Shown here in pieces: positions 12,014-22,502 of a DNA stretch of 64,000 nt. Each line of letters begins with the position of its first letter. Position 1 is the stretch's first letter. The notes under the pieces are model-generated. The model worked only from the letters and a program-made list of their open reading frames with translations. It had not been told where the DNA came from and did no database searches. The position numbers and the translations under genes were made by a program. Source of the DNA: Gentiana macrophylla (taxonomy: Eukaryota > Streptophyta > Magnoliopsida > Gentianales > Gentianaceae); assembly GCA_026214975.1 (NCBI GenBank), contig CM047807.1, forward strand, positions 64,397,824-64,461,823, written 5' to 3'.

Positions 12014-12024
12014 CTCCGATACCA
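12014..12024 (-). other. Primer binding site, Met-tRNA type (variant)
   Basis: The minus strand reads TGGTATCGGAG, five bases after the end of the 5' LTR. The usual plant copia site complementary to initiator Met-tRNA is TGGTATCAGAG, so one base differs. Confidence 0.8.
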
Positions 12025-12029
12025 ATTCT

Positions 12030-13405
12030 TGGTCCAAGACAAGGGTAAAACTATAGTCAGATAGGGGGGTGAATGACTATAGTTGAGTTTCAAAACTTTT
12101 CATATATTTAAAAGCTTTTGGGCAGCGGATAAGTCCCTTCTTTAAATGTTGGTTCAAAGTAGAATATGCAATCACAGATATAGTATGTAATGAAATAAAG
12201 TGCTATAAAGTAAATTGCTGAAAGTAAATAGACACAAAGGTTTATAGTGGTTCAGGGTGGTATAATCCCTTAATCCAGTCTTCTCCTGTGATGATTGGAG
12301 GAATTCACTATTGTTTTCACAGATAAAATAGTTAGATTGTCCTTGGCTACACAAGCTTCACAATCTTCAAGACTATCACTCTCTGGCTACAAAAGCTTCA
12401 GTGACTCAGTCTGTATCACTGCTCATTGAGAACAAATCTTTCAGCAGCTATCACAAAGGTTGCAACTCCATCTCAGATTCCTCTGATTCAATTGCTTCAG
12501 TTGATGTGAATTGGATTCACAGACTTGTGATCAATCTCAGTGCATGATATAGAATTTGAGTTCTGATTGCTGAGTTGATCACTTGATGTTTCCTTTAAGT
12601 ATAGATAGAAGGATTTTCAAATTCACAGAGTTTCTGCTTTTTTCTAATCAGATTCAATCGTTGTTTTTCCTGTTTGTCAATGCCTTCTATATATATAGCC
12701 TTGATAATCCTTGACTTGAATTTCCGTCCGTTGTTTATTTAATGTGGGGAATAATCCTTGTTTTAAATCTTTAATCCCCCTCAATTATATTCTCCTTGAT
12801 TTCAGTGATCAGATTTCTTTCCCAAACGTCTATCAGAAAATCCGTCATTGACTGATCCTGAATTGATTGTGCATTTAATATTTGATCTTTATAGTATAAA
12901 TTCTCAAAAAGTAAAGTTTATTTGGCCGTTCCTTGAACGGTTAAATGGTCCTTCTGACTTGGCTGTTTGGTTCTTCCTTCACTGCTTTGTATTCACACAG
13001 CCGATAGTTAGTTCACTCTACCGGTTTACTGCTTTCTTTGATTTTATAAACTCCTTGTACTTCACTTTTCCTTAATTTGGGTGATATCAGTGTACACCAT
13101 ATTTGACAATATATTCCATCATTTGAGTTATAACTTAGACTTATCCAAGGACATCAAAGACTTCCCTGGTTATAAGTCAGACCATAATGTCTTCATTCTT
13201 CTCTGCTGGTACTTGGCTGGCTTCACTCTGCCAGATTTCTGTTTCACTTTGCCATCCTACAAACTAGTACAATACTTCTCTGACTCAACTTATAAAACAT
13301 GTCAGACTCTAAGTAAAGTCGTATACAGAGATTTCTAACTTATTTCAGGCTTGCTATAACAGCTAGTATGACCATCATCAAAACATATTAAAAATGTTCC
13401 TAACA
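12030..13405 (-). repeat. 5' LTR of the Sirevirus-type element
   Basis: This is a 1376-bp LTR. On the minus strand it begins TGTTAGGAAC at 13405 and ends TTGGACCA at 12030. It matches 1-1137 throughout the overlap. A TATATATATA run at 12688-12697 is the best TATA candidate. Near its 3' end it has the TTCACCCCCC motif that recurs in the solo LTRs at 28214-29977 and 54902-57237. Confidence 0.92.
12688..12697 (-). promoter_or_regulatory. TATA-like box of the Sirevirus-type 5' LTR
   Basis: A run of alternating TA lies about 700 bp into the LTR (minus strand). It is present and slightly longer in the 3' LTR (about 418-429). It is the only strong TATA candidate in the LTR. Confidence 0.45.
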
Positions 13406-13785
13406 CCGCCACTCCACCTTTTCCTCTTCCCTATTAATCCTCTATTACTTCTCCTCTCATCAATCCCATCAATCCCTCAATCCACCCACCCACCATTAAT
13501 CCATCCCACTATTCCATCCAATCTTTTCAAATTTCAAACCAATTCAAATTTCAAATTCATCTCATTTTCTCTTATACTAACCACCCTTACCCTCACCATT
13601 TCCTTCATCACCAACATCATTTCCTCTCTTTTTCTTCTTCTACACCACTCAGCCACCACTATCACCATAGAACCACAATAACTTAGCCACTACATCACCA
13701 AATCCACCATTTCCATAAACCAAACCCAACCTCTTCCCAAAATTGCTACTGTCAATTTCCGATTCCTGCAAACTGGTATTATTTA
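13406..13785 (+). other. C/T-rich low-complexity spacer of the Athila-like element
   Basis: About 380 bp rich in ACC, TCC and CCATC words, with a plus-strand open frame to 13681 of Pro/Ser/Leu/Ile-rich composition. There is no recognisable domain, so the open frame looks like a by-product of low G. It continues on the other side of the Tekay-like solo LTR at 15580 and probably lies upstream of the 3' ORF. Confidence 0.5.
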
Positions 13786-14398
13786 CGTAATATCCCAAAT
13801 TTTGACTTACTAATTATTTAATAAAGGATCTAATTATTCGGAAATTATGGGATTTAATAATTTTATGAAGGATTTATTGGTAATTAAAAGGAGTTTTAAT
13901 CACTTAATGAATAAAAAGGGTTTTCACTCCTTTTCCTCCATTATTTTTCCCCAAGCAAAAATTTTTAGCCTCAAAACCTCCCTTGCCGCCGACTTGCTTG
14001 TGAGGAGGAAGGAGAGAAAATCTCTCCTTGGTGTTTAAGAATTAATAAATCGGTAATCGCTGCTTTCTTTTATAGATTCGAGCTTCGTTGAGGATCGTTT
14101 CTAGCTTAGCAAGGGCTTTCAAAACGCAGCAAATTCCGGTAAGGATAATTCTATCTTTGTAAAAGTTTAACTTGATCTTTGTAAAAGTTTAATTTAAGAC
14201 TTCTATGCTTGTGTGCCACGGTTTTGGTGTGTTAAACGTTCCTAGTAGTGTGTTTTTGTGTTAGTTAAAAACTACAGTCGATATGATACCTTTGTATGAA
14301 GTTTTCTGGGCCTAAAGTGTTGTTTTGTCTTTGTGTTGTGGAGAAGCGGCTCGAAAAATCACGTAGAGAGCTTTTACGGTTTTAGTTGAAACCAGTGC

Positions 14399-14666
14399 GG
14401 GCGGGCGTGCGCTTTGAGAGGGCGGGCGTCGTCGTCTTGGTCTCAACTTCGGCGGGCGTCCGGATTCTGAGACGGGCGTCTGGAAGGGCTACTTTTGATT
14501 CGAGGATGTAAAGTTTTACGGTGGGCGGGCGTCCAAGTATAATGGACGGACGTCCAGGTGCTAAAAATCGATTCAGGATGTAACAGGTTTCCTTGGACGC
14601 GCGTCTGAGATCTTGGACGGGCGTCTACTTCTTCCAAACGGGCGTCCAACATTCCAGACGGGCGTC
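14399..14666 (+). repeat. Array of ten GACGGGCGTC-like palindromes inside the LTR
   Basis: Copies start at 14399, 14421, 14451, 14471, 14524, 14545, 14596, 14616, 14637 and 14657. All keep CG..CGT, most keep ACGGGCGTC, and several extend to TGGACG..CGTCCA. Spacing is 20-53 bp and irregular, and the intervening bases differ. The unit is too short and the spacers too variable for a satellite. It looks like clustered protein-binding sites. Confidence 0.85.
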
Positions 14667-14796
14667 CAGTTTAAATGTTCTCTCTTCTTTGTTAGCTATG
14701 GATAAACCTTATGAGCATGTTTTGTAAGTTGTGTTTGGATGAGACAACGGTATTGGTAACATTGGGTTTTGGATTTTGGGCATAGGAGTTCGTAGA

Positions 14797-14960
14797 CCCG
14801 TAGTGGTCGGGCCGGATAGGGTAGCTCCCAAAGCCGTAAACCCGGGAAGGTTTCCTTACGACTTCAATGACCCTACGTGTTTGCGGAGTTGCGAGGCGAT
14901 GATGTGGTCGGGCCGATAGGGTAGTACCCGAAGCCGGGAATCCGGGAAGGTTTCCTTGCA
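14797..14960 (+). repeat. Tandem duplication of about 60 bp in the Tekay-like LTR
   Basis: The block GTGGTCGGGCCGGATAGG to GGGAAGGTTTCCTT (14799-14855) recurs as GTGGTCGGGCCGATAGGG to GGGAAGGTTTCCTT (14902-14958) with a few changes, about 103 bp apart. A short spacer separates the copies. Confidence 0.8.
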
Positions 14961-15693
14961 CCCCAGCACGTGATGGTCCATCTAGTATGGTACCATTGGA
15001 TGACCTTTAGGACCCTCCTCTCTAGGGCTTTACCCTTTTGAGGGATGTGCACATTCGGGACCTTTAGGTGGCTAGTTGTGATGTTTGTTATCTGTTATGG
15101 GCAGGTCGTAACTTTTATAGATTGGTTGGGTCCTTCATAAATTTAGTAGTACCTTTCTTGAGTTGGTTTTACTTTTGTACACTAGATTTACTCTTACTCA
15201 ACTTTATAGTTGACGGTTTGTACTTTCGTTTGACCCTGCTATGATCCATTTATGGGAGCGATTCTTAGCAGTGTACTTCTGGATGTTTGCTTGTTGTTGG
15301 GATGTCACGGGGTTTGAGAGCCACGTAGTCGCAGTCACATGTTGTCTACATTATTTGAATTTTAAATTCTAAAGATTTTGATGTTCCACATAATTACATT
15401 TTCTTTCGGATTTGTACTCACTTTAATATTTTCTTTCAAAATAATGAATGGTGAATGTTTATTTTCTTTCTGCTGTGGAATGTTGAATGTTACCGCCACG
15501 ACTGTGTGTCGCGATGAGTGGCACTACGGTGACCAATACCGGCGGCCGACGGGATTGGAAACCGGGGTGTTACAATTTCCATTCCTAAGAAGTTGCAGAA
15601 ATCTCCCCAAAATTTACAATCCAGAAAATTCAATTCTCAGTCAGCAGCGGCATGATCTTTCAGGAAGAAACAGAGTCCAGTTCAAGCAGTTTA

Positions 15694-16293
15694 ATGGCTG
15701 GTAGAGACAACCCTATTCCAAGACACAGAGGAGCACAACAGATGCATTAGGGCAATACCATTCCCACTCTTAATGGTGTTGACCAATTTGCCCCTGTTGA
15801 TATTTATAAGTCGTTTCGGACTCATTAGAATAACAGACCGGTTGCTAGGGAAAGGGGCGTCGACCTCAATGATTTTAGTGACATCGTACCATGTGTGCTT
15901 CAGTTTCATGGCATAGCAGATATGTCTCTAATTCCAGCTGCTTTCAATGCCACTATCATCTATGAGTTATATGCCTATGTAGCGGCCAAACCCCGAGTCT
16001 AATGTCGCTATGGTTCGAGGGGTCCACATTAATTTCTCTATTGAGATTATGAATGCACACTATAGCATAAAAAATGCCCCACTTCATGCTGAGGAGTTCA
16101 CCGCTTCCACAAGAGAGCGCGATTTGAAGCGGTTGATGCTTATTGCTGAACATTATGATGTGCAGTGGGATTTCGAAGCTAACAATTTCTCAAATACCTT
16201 CTACTCCAACGAGCTGGCATGGGACGCTCGTATGCTGCAAAGATTTGTCATTACCTATCTTCTACCTAATTCTCATGCGGACACCGTGACATG
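15694..16293 (+). pseudogene. Athila-like 3' additional ORF, N-terminal part (plant transposon protein domain)
   Basis: ATG at 15694 opens MAGRDNPIPRHRGAQQMH and meets TAG. The same frame continues with another TAG (after SFRTH) through RPVARERGVDLNDFSD, PCVLQFHGIADMSLI and YELYAYVAAKPR. A one-base frame change near 15990 follows. The next frame reads NVAMVRGVHINFSIEIMNA, then WDARMLQRFVITYLLPNSHA up to 16293. This order resembles the putative plant transposon protein domain (PF20167-like) common in gypsy-associated ORFs. Its biochemical role is unknown. Element A interrupts it right after LLPNSHADTVT. Confidence 0.65.
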
Positions 16294-18123
16294 TGTTAGG
16301 TGTGATGCCCGAAAGACAATTTTTGTAATTGTTTTATTTAATAAATGAATTGACGTTATTATTCATATTTGTTATTCTCATAATCACCGATGTGACAATA
16401 GTATTTACACTACTGAAAAACCCTAAGTATATCGTTTATGTAATCACTTGACTCGGTGTATGGTATATACACGGAGGATTGAGTTAGTGAAGATGTACTT
16501 AAAATACAATTAGCCCGTAGTGAAGTTAATCAAGAGTATCGGTCTCTCCTTTAACGTGCTATTAAATGCGCCCATAACACGATTGGTGTGATTGTCTTAT
16601 CCGGACTTTCGGTTAAGAGAACCTAATGGGGCATTTATATATGATAGATATATCATATTGGGCTGGACCGATTTGATTAGAGTTCACGATATAATTCCGT
16701 GTCGAGAAGTCTTATCGAATCAATGGATGATCATATTTATTGATATATCTTAATCTGAGGTGATCACGATCAAGCGCTTGAATCGGTATGAAGTTTGACT
16801 TGACGGTTAAGGATTACACCGAGTCTGTGGTCCGAATTACCCCATCTTGGCATTGTAATTGGATTGAGTGAGTAGTCCGTGTTTATCACGGATACGAATC
16901 CATTCCTTCCATTTATGGAAGTAGACGTGCGATTCCACTTATTTGTTAATCCTAGAAAGCGATCGATCGCGAGTTCATATCACATCGATTGATCACCAGG
17001 TGAGTTGTATGAATTAATTGATCACTAGGGGTTAATGGTAAATAAGGATAAGAGGTTCTAAAAGGGTTAACGGTAACTTCCCGATTTAGAATGAATAATC
17101 TATGGAGGATTAATCCATATGTAATGATTATATCAATGGACGCTTATTATTATTCTCGTGAGGAGATAAATATAATCTTATAATCGGAGGAGTGCGATCA
17201 CGGATTATGGTGGCATATTCCTGTGATTGATTTATCGAATATAATTATTCTATAATTATTTATTTGATTTATCGGAGCCAACGATTATTAGTCCATGGTC
17301 CCCGACGTGCCTCCTAATATAGCATAGCTATTCTCGGACGTCGAATCCTAATAATATTAATTTAGTTCTTATTGGACTTTATTAAAGCGATATGTGAATT
17401 AATTGTTTAGTGGACTATTAAATTAGTTGGGCTAAATAATTAAATATGTGGAAAAGCATTTTCCATAATCTTGCTTCAATTATTGTGTGTGTGGAAAAAA
17501 TCATATTGACTAGGTCAATGATGATGATTTTAAGCCCCATATGTTTATTTTGGAACAAGAAATTAGTTTTCTTGTGATTAATAAGACGTGTGCATAAAAT
17601 ATTTATTGGATAAATATTTATGGAAAGAAATAAAGATAAATATTATTCTAGATTTGTTCTAGAATATTATGGGATATCTTTTATTTAATAGGATTATCAT
17701 AATTGATTTTGTATTAATTATAAAATCCTTGGGGCTTAAGTTTTACTCTCTATATAAAGAGAGTTCTCCTGCCCCAAAGAACACACATAATTCGACTTCA
17801 CCTCTTAGAGAGGAGAAGAAAGAAAATTTTCCGGCCAAGGGGTTTTTAGGGAAAATCTTGGAGATTTTTCCGGGTAGCATATCGGAAGGATTCGAGTCGA
17901 GAATTTCCTTCCACCGGGAGTTGCTTGGATCACACGTACGGAAGATCGTGGTGCTCTTCACACAATCTTTCATCCTTCCTATTGCGGTTCTTCAACTTGG
18001 ATTTTGAGATCCAAGAGGTATGTTCTACAACCCCCTTGTAGATGTAGATCTAGTTATTTTATTACGTGTAGTTTATAGATCTAGATCCATAAATCGTTTC
18101 CGCTGCGGATGGTATTACTAACA
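16294..18123 (+). repeat. 5' LTR of element A
   Basis: 1830 bp, TGTTAGGTGTGATGCC to GGTATTACTAACA. It is near-identical to 23753-25585, and many of the differences are one-base length changes (for example five against four T near 16314). A TATATAAA box is at 17751-17758. Internal small ORFs (such as 17669-18007) occur in both LTRs and are not considered genes. Confidence 0.95.
17751..17758 (+). promoter_or_regulatory. TATA box of element A 5' LTR
   Basis: TATATAAA, preceded by TTTTACTCTC, lies about 370 bp before the LTR end. It is conserved in the 3' LTR (25213-25220), B's 5' LTR and the solo LTR at 7738-9539, so transcription probably starts about 30 bp downstream. Confidence 0.65.
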
Positions 18124-18124
18124 G

Positions 18125-18133
18125 TGGTATCAG
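18125..18133 (+). other. Primer binding site of element A (shortened match)
   Basis: TGGTATCAG follows the LTR end after one base. The next bases (TCGCC) depart from the usual AGAGC. Element B retains the full TGGTATCAGAGCC at 50496-50508, so A carries a shortened match to initiator Met-tRNA. Confidence 0.8.
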
Positions 18134-18278
18134 TCGCCATGGTGATCTATATTTATACGTATAAAATATTAGATCTAGGAGTGGAAAATATGTAGATTTT
18201 TTTTGTCCCAAATTTTTTTTTTAAGGGGGCCGAAATTTATGTTTTACCTTTTATGTTATGAATGTCTTGGTTGAAGAG

Positions 18279-18323
18279 ATGGATTGGGGTTGGTACTGTT
18301 TACTCGTTAGATCTATTTTGTAG
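18279..18323 (+). other. Short leader ORF shared with element B (MDWGWYCL)
   Basis: ATG at 18279 gives a 14-residue frame starting MDWGWYCLLVRS. Element B has MDWGWYCLPVDL at 50642-50698. The first 25 coding bases are identical while the end differs by a one-base indel. It sits about 150 bp after the primer site, in the leader. It could be an upstream ORF or simply a conserved leader block, as only DNA conservation is shown. Confidence 0.35.
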
Positions 18324-18529
18324 CTTTTTTGATTAGTATCACTTGAGCATAAGATCTGTAATTTAATTATGTAAAAAGGTAGTACCTTTTGTTTTTAATT
18401 TTGATCCGGATTCAAGACGACGAAGATGTTGTGTTGAAGATCGTGATGTTGAAGATCGTCGATAAGGTAAAAGCGGGAGGAGGCGAATTGTTTTTTTATA
18501 ATTGCCGGCGGCGTAATCTGGTTTGTTTT

Positions 18530-18830
18530 TGGTCTCGGCAACAAATTTTTTTTGATAACATTGTTGTAGGGATTGACATTAGGTCAATCAATATAATAAA
18601 AATAAAAAAAAATTTGGGACCTGCCGTAACAAAAAAAAAAAAAAAAAAAAAAAAAAAACTTCACGGCAACATTTTTTTTGCATGGTGTTGCATGCATTTT
18701 TTTTAAGGATTTGACCTGATATATGCTGCCGTATTAATAAAAAAAAAAAAAAAAAAATTTTTTGATAATTCTGCCGTGAAGAAGAAAAAAAAAAGGAAAG
18801 TTTTTTTTTTTTATAAAACAATTTGATAAT
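18530..18830 (+). repeat. Poly-A/T tracts bounded by TGCCGT/ACGGCA motifs in A's leader
   Basis: A 28-base A run (18631-18658) lies between CTGCCGTAAC and CTTCACGGCAAC, so TGCCGT and ACGGCA face each other as an inverted repeat. A second run (18739-18757) is preceded by CTGCCGT and followed by CTGCCGTGAAG. ORFs called across it (18389-18706, 18588-18821) are poly-Lys/Phe artefacts. Confidence 0.75.
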
Positions 18831-18839
18831 ATAGATATA

Positions 18840-20420
18840 TTTTAAATATATTGGTATATTACGGCCTCCTCTCCTCGTCGTTCGTGGTTCGTGTCGAGAT
18901 CGAAGGTTCGAGATCCGGAAGTTTCAAGATCAAGATCGGACATCGAGATTTGAAGACTTAGATTAAATTTTTACTTTTCCTTAGAAAATAGGTTAGTCGG
19001 GTGTACCAACAATCCATCTCGGTGTTTAAATTTTCCGCAATTTATTTTTTATGTGTTTGATCATAAAATAGATATAAAATCGGAATTTCCATGACATGCA
19101 TCATATCATAAATCCACTTCATGCATACATGTAGAATTTTAATTTTGGTAATTAAAATAGGCATGTATACAAACTCGTGTAATTAGTTGAAATTTAATTA
19201 ATACGTGGTAATTAATTAATTTAGTAACTAATTAAAGATCCGAGGACGGGTTATGAAATCGTTAAGCCTTTAGGCGTGTGTTCTCGATGAACCGCCTTAA
19301 AGCCCAAAAACGAGATCACGTTTTCAATTCGTAGTGTCTACGAGATTGAATGATGGTAAAAGAACAATAAATCTTGGATAAAACGGTTCGCTTTATAGGT
19401 TGGGTGGTCAACGAGCTTCGCTCGACCGACTTACCCTCCTAGTGTGATGTTTGCACGGGTCCGCAAGACTAAGCTACACCGGAGAGCGGAGGGGTGATTC
19501 CTTCTTATCTCAATGAAATTTGTCTTGACCCGATTTCGTCTGATCATCACATATGTTCCAACGAATAGGGCGGGTAGGCTTGCCTCGTTACCGACACCAT
19601 TCGGAATCCTTGGTTTGATGAGCTTTTATGTTAACATCAAAAGGCGTGGTTAGTTAACCCACCACCACTTCCAAATTATTGAGTGGGAGCGGGGAGGCGA
19701 CAGTAACCCCACGGCCTCTACTATAGATACAAGTAAGTGAGAGAAGGGTGGCGCCTCGGCGCTTTGATTTCGTCCCCTAAGGATGGTGTTCACCCCTATC
19801 AACATTCATGGCTTGGTCTCCGAAAGGATAGGATTTACAGGTACTCGTCGGGTCACTAACCTATCCTAAGACGGCATACTCAGGCGTACCTAAGAGATCC
19901 GATATAGTAGGTCACACTCATCATGGGTATTTTCTTGATAATATCTAGGCTAAAAGGAAGGTAGTCAATGAATAAAGGGATGTTCGATTCTCGTGGGATG
20001 TTCGATTCTCACAAGTTATTCATTGATGAGATTGTCTCGATTTAACCGCCATCTCTTTGACCTACCCTGCAGGCACTTGAGATGCGAGGTTAAAACCTTG
20101 GAATGGTAGAGTAGACTTAATTTTAGTTTACAATTCCTAAAATAAAATATAGTAGTGTTAAACTTGAATTAATATATGTCATTTTATTTGCAGCATTATA
20201 TCCCTTACTAAATTGCTTAAAATTTATAATTGACTAGTATTGACTTCGTTAAAAAGTGGAAAGTAACTAGGACGTTGAACTAGTTAATCGATAATGCAAT
20301 TATTTTTCGAAAGAGATATTTTCTCTTAAGCCTTTTAAAAACCAGAGTGACATATAGGTATGTCACTAGTGTCATTCGTGTCAAACGGGAGACAAACTTA
20401 GTTTAATCAAAGGTGATTTC
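18840..20420 (+). other. Element A interior, non-coding, collinear with element B
   Basis: No ORF is credible here. The stretch contains blocks shared with 51420-52970 of element B, for example TTACTTTTCCTTA near 18970, TGACATGCATCATATCAT near 19092 and the GACCTACCCT motif near 20059. It corresponds by position to the gag region of an autonomous copia element, but I cannot recognise gag motifs in it. Confidence 0.6.
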
Positions 20421-20870
20421 GGACTTTAAATTCTTCTAGTGAATTTTGAGTGTATAGTGATTACACGAGTAATTTTCTAATTGAAAAATCGGAAAATCAT
20501 GAAGTGTTACTAGTTGGACGATATTTGGAATCGATGAACTAGTGGGAGCTTTATGATTTGTTGTTTTTCTAGAACATTAGAAAAGTGTAACTGACTACAC
20601 ACGTAACCGTTCTAATTGAAAAACCGGAAAGTCATGAAATGTCGCTAGTTGGACGATATTTGGAATCGATGAACTAGTGGGAGTTCTATGATTTATTGTT
20701 TTTCTGGAAACATTGGAACTATAGATTTTTCTAATCGAAAAAAATCGGAAAATCATAAAAATAAAGCATTGCTCGTTAGACGGTATTTGGAACCGATAAA
20801 CTAGTGGGAGCTTTAATGTTATGATTTATTGTTTTTTCTGGTATATTAGAAAATCCGAGAAGTCCCCACG
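20420..20870 (+). repeat. Three tandem units with GGTATTTGGAACCGATAAAC core
   Basis: A 36-bp core (GTTGGACGATATTTGG to CTAGTGGGAG) begins at 20513, 20648 and 20775, so spacings are 135 and 127 bp. Each unit also contains an AAAATCGGAAAATCATGAA-like part and a TTTATGATTTGTTGTTTTT-like part. Element B has four such cores at 53056-53410 with different spacing. Confidence 0.85.
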
Positions 20871-21189
20871 AGTAACACTCGAAAGAGACATCCCACGGTT
20901 CAAGAGTAGTGTCTACTCAAACGAACCGCTGGTTCAAGACTGTTTCCATTCACGGAAAGTCAAGAATGGGAGAATATGTCTAAAAGTGTTGGTCACCTAA
21001 ACTAAGAAAACTTTAAAGCGAACCGAAAATTAATTAATCGAAAATCATAGGATAAGGAAAGTGATTTTGGATCACCAACCAATGAATCCTTGGTGATTTT
21101 CTCGAGCTAAGTTCTTTGGAAGAACAAGGTAGCGATGCATTTAACGATTAAAAGAGTAAACAACGGGCGCTTAATTTTAGCTAGAATAG

Positions 21190-22500
21190 TGGGAGTGATA
21201 TAAGGAAATGAATCTCGGTTCAATCCTTGGATATCGCGGAAAATTTATTTTCCGTTTAAGACTCGTTGGAGCGAATGGATTTACCTTCTATTTGATAATT
21301 TGTTTGTCGTATAGAAAGTGAATATACCATTTGTAGTACTGAATCAAGACTCGGACTTTTGTTTGATAAAGTCAAAACCACTTAGAATCTCACTGAAATA
21401 TGTATATAAAACACATCTTAAGAATGTTAAAAGCAATTGGTTTCTATATTTAGATAAACGCTTCTTCATATTCCATAGTTAGTGCATAGTCCCTAAAAGA
21501 CAAGACCTGAAGACTGGCTCAGGGTGATTCCTTTCTCCCAGTCTGGTTATATTGTCTCAAAGGTTCAATGACTAAGTTTCCTTTCAATCGGGAAAGGATA
21601 ATGGATATAAAGAACTATAGCTTGTTCATGACGACCTTCGAGTCCGATGAAGATACGAGCTAGTAGGAGCTTCCGAGTAGTGACTTCTTGTCTGATAACT
21701 ATTCAAACACTCCGGTAAGTTTATCCAAAATATTTTGAGGTTTCTCTGTTTTCAACAGAGATAGAGTATTCTATACTCGGAATAGGCCATTCATAGTCCT
21801 CGAGGCGATGCTCACCTGCCTCATTGTGACATGTTTTCACTAAGTGAGAAACCGTTAAATTGCCTTATATAGTTTTTAGATGTGCTACTGATACAATCGC
21901 TTAACTCAATAAAGATATTAGAAGCGAAATATCGGTTTACATTGAAATGTAAGACCAACCAGTCTACCTAGAATATGCTTTGGAATTTACGGATAAGGTG
22001 TGGATTCGGTTCACCCCACTTCCATAAATATAAGCATTTAGCACACGGTGCTTGAAGGTAGGTCTGAAAATTTCGCGAACACGTTCGGTCAGTGACCAAT
22101 CGTTATATATCTTGTAGCATCGAGAAAAAGGTGTGTTATCAGATTCTTGAAATCGGGAAGGGACAGTTATACTGTTGCGTCCTTCCTGATAGAGTCCATG
22201 AACAGCGAAACCTTGAACCTTGACGTACGGTAGTTACTAACTGATTAAAATCAGACCACATCCAACATCGGTTGTTGGTGATAACACTAAATACTACTAA
22301 ACTAGATCAGAATTTCGATCCACCCAGAATGTAGTGGGAGTATGGTTTATCCATTACCCATTACGGGTTCGGCGGACTTTGTAGTCTGAGGATCGATTGA
22401 TGACCTATGGCTCTTTTGTGAGCAGTATAGGATTCTGATAATAGAGGTTGGTTTACAAGCCATAACCCTGTGATTGGAGTTTGGTACTCCAGAGCTGTTC
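21190..22500 (+). pseudogene. Element A interior: probable relic of copia protease-integrase region
   Basis: No frame is open. The interval lies in the right order before the clear RT relic. It contains stretches that resemble decayed GAG-pre-integrase and integrase coding DNA, such as TTTGATAATTTGTTTGT near 21290 and ACGAGCTAGTAGGAGCTTC near 21655. The same stretches occur at 53880-54890 in element B. The resemblance is by eye and modest. A frameshift-tolerant comparison with copia polyproteins would settle it. Confidence 0.35.
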
Positions 22501-22502
22501 AT

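Larger units (their letters stand above)
1..13405 (-). mobile_element. Sirevirus-type Ty1/copia retrotransposon, degenerate, 3' LTR cut by window edge
   Basis: The element reads right to left: 5' LTR (12030-13405), primer site, gag, zinc knuckle, protease, integrase, RT, RNase H, an additional ORF, polypurine tract, and 3' LTR running off the left edge. The domain order PR-IN-RT-RH is that of Ty1/copia. The extra ORF between RNase H and the 3' LTR and the LTRs of about 1.4 kb point to the Sirevirus (SIRE/Maximus) lineage. Coding frames are broken by stops and frameshifts, and pol is interrupted by a solo LTR at 7738-9539. Position 1 corresponds to 12271 in the other LTR, so about 240 bp of LTR lie outside and the target duplication cannot be checked. 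The right flank begins CCGCC. Confidence 0.9.
13786..15574 (+). mobile_element. Solo LTR, chromovirus (Tekay/Del-like) Ty3/gypsy
   Basis: A 1789-bp sequence starts CGTAATATCCC, where TGTAATATCCC is usual for Tekay/Del LTRs, and ends GGGGTGTTACA. Flanks ATTTA (13781-13785) and ATTTC (15575-15579) form a 5-bp duplication with one mismatch. The host sequence resumes after it. It contains an array of GACGGGCGTC-type palindromes (14399-14666) and a duplicated 60-bp block (14797-14960). No primer site or internal region follows. Confidence 0.75.

Noticed and set aside
13394..13681. 95-residue Pro/Leu/Ile-rich plus-strand ORF
   Set aside because: It crosses the boundary of the Sirevirus LTR (13405) and sits in low-complexity C/T-rich DNA.
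14399..14666. CRISPR-like array (short repeats with spacers)
   Set aside because: The repeat is only about 10 bp, spacing is irregular (20-53 bp), and the setting is a plant LTR. A CRISPR array is not possible here.
17669..18007. 112-residue ORF and its antisense partner in element A's 5' LTR
   Set aside because: They lie inside LTR sequence over the TATA box. The 3' LTR counterpart differs by indels and there is no domain.
18588..18821. Phe-rich minus-strand ORF
   Set aside because: It reads across poly-A/T tracts and is an artefact of homopolymers.
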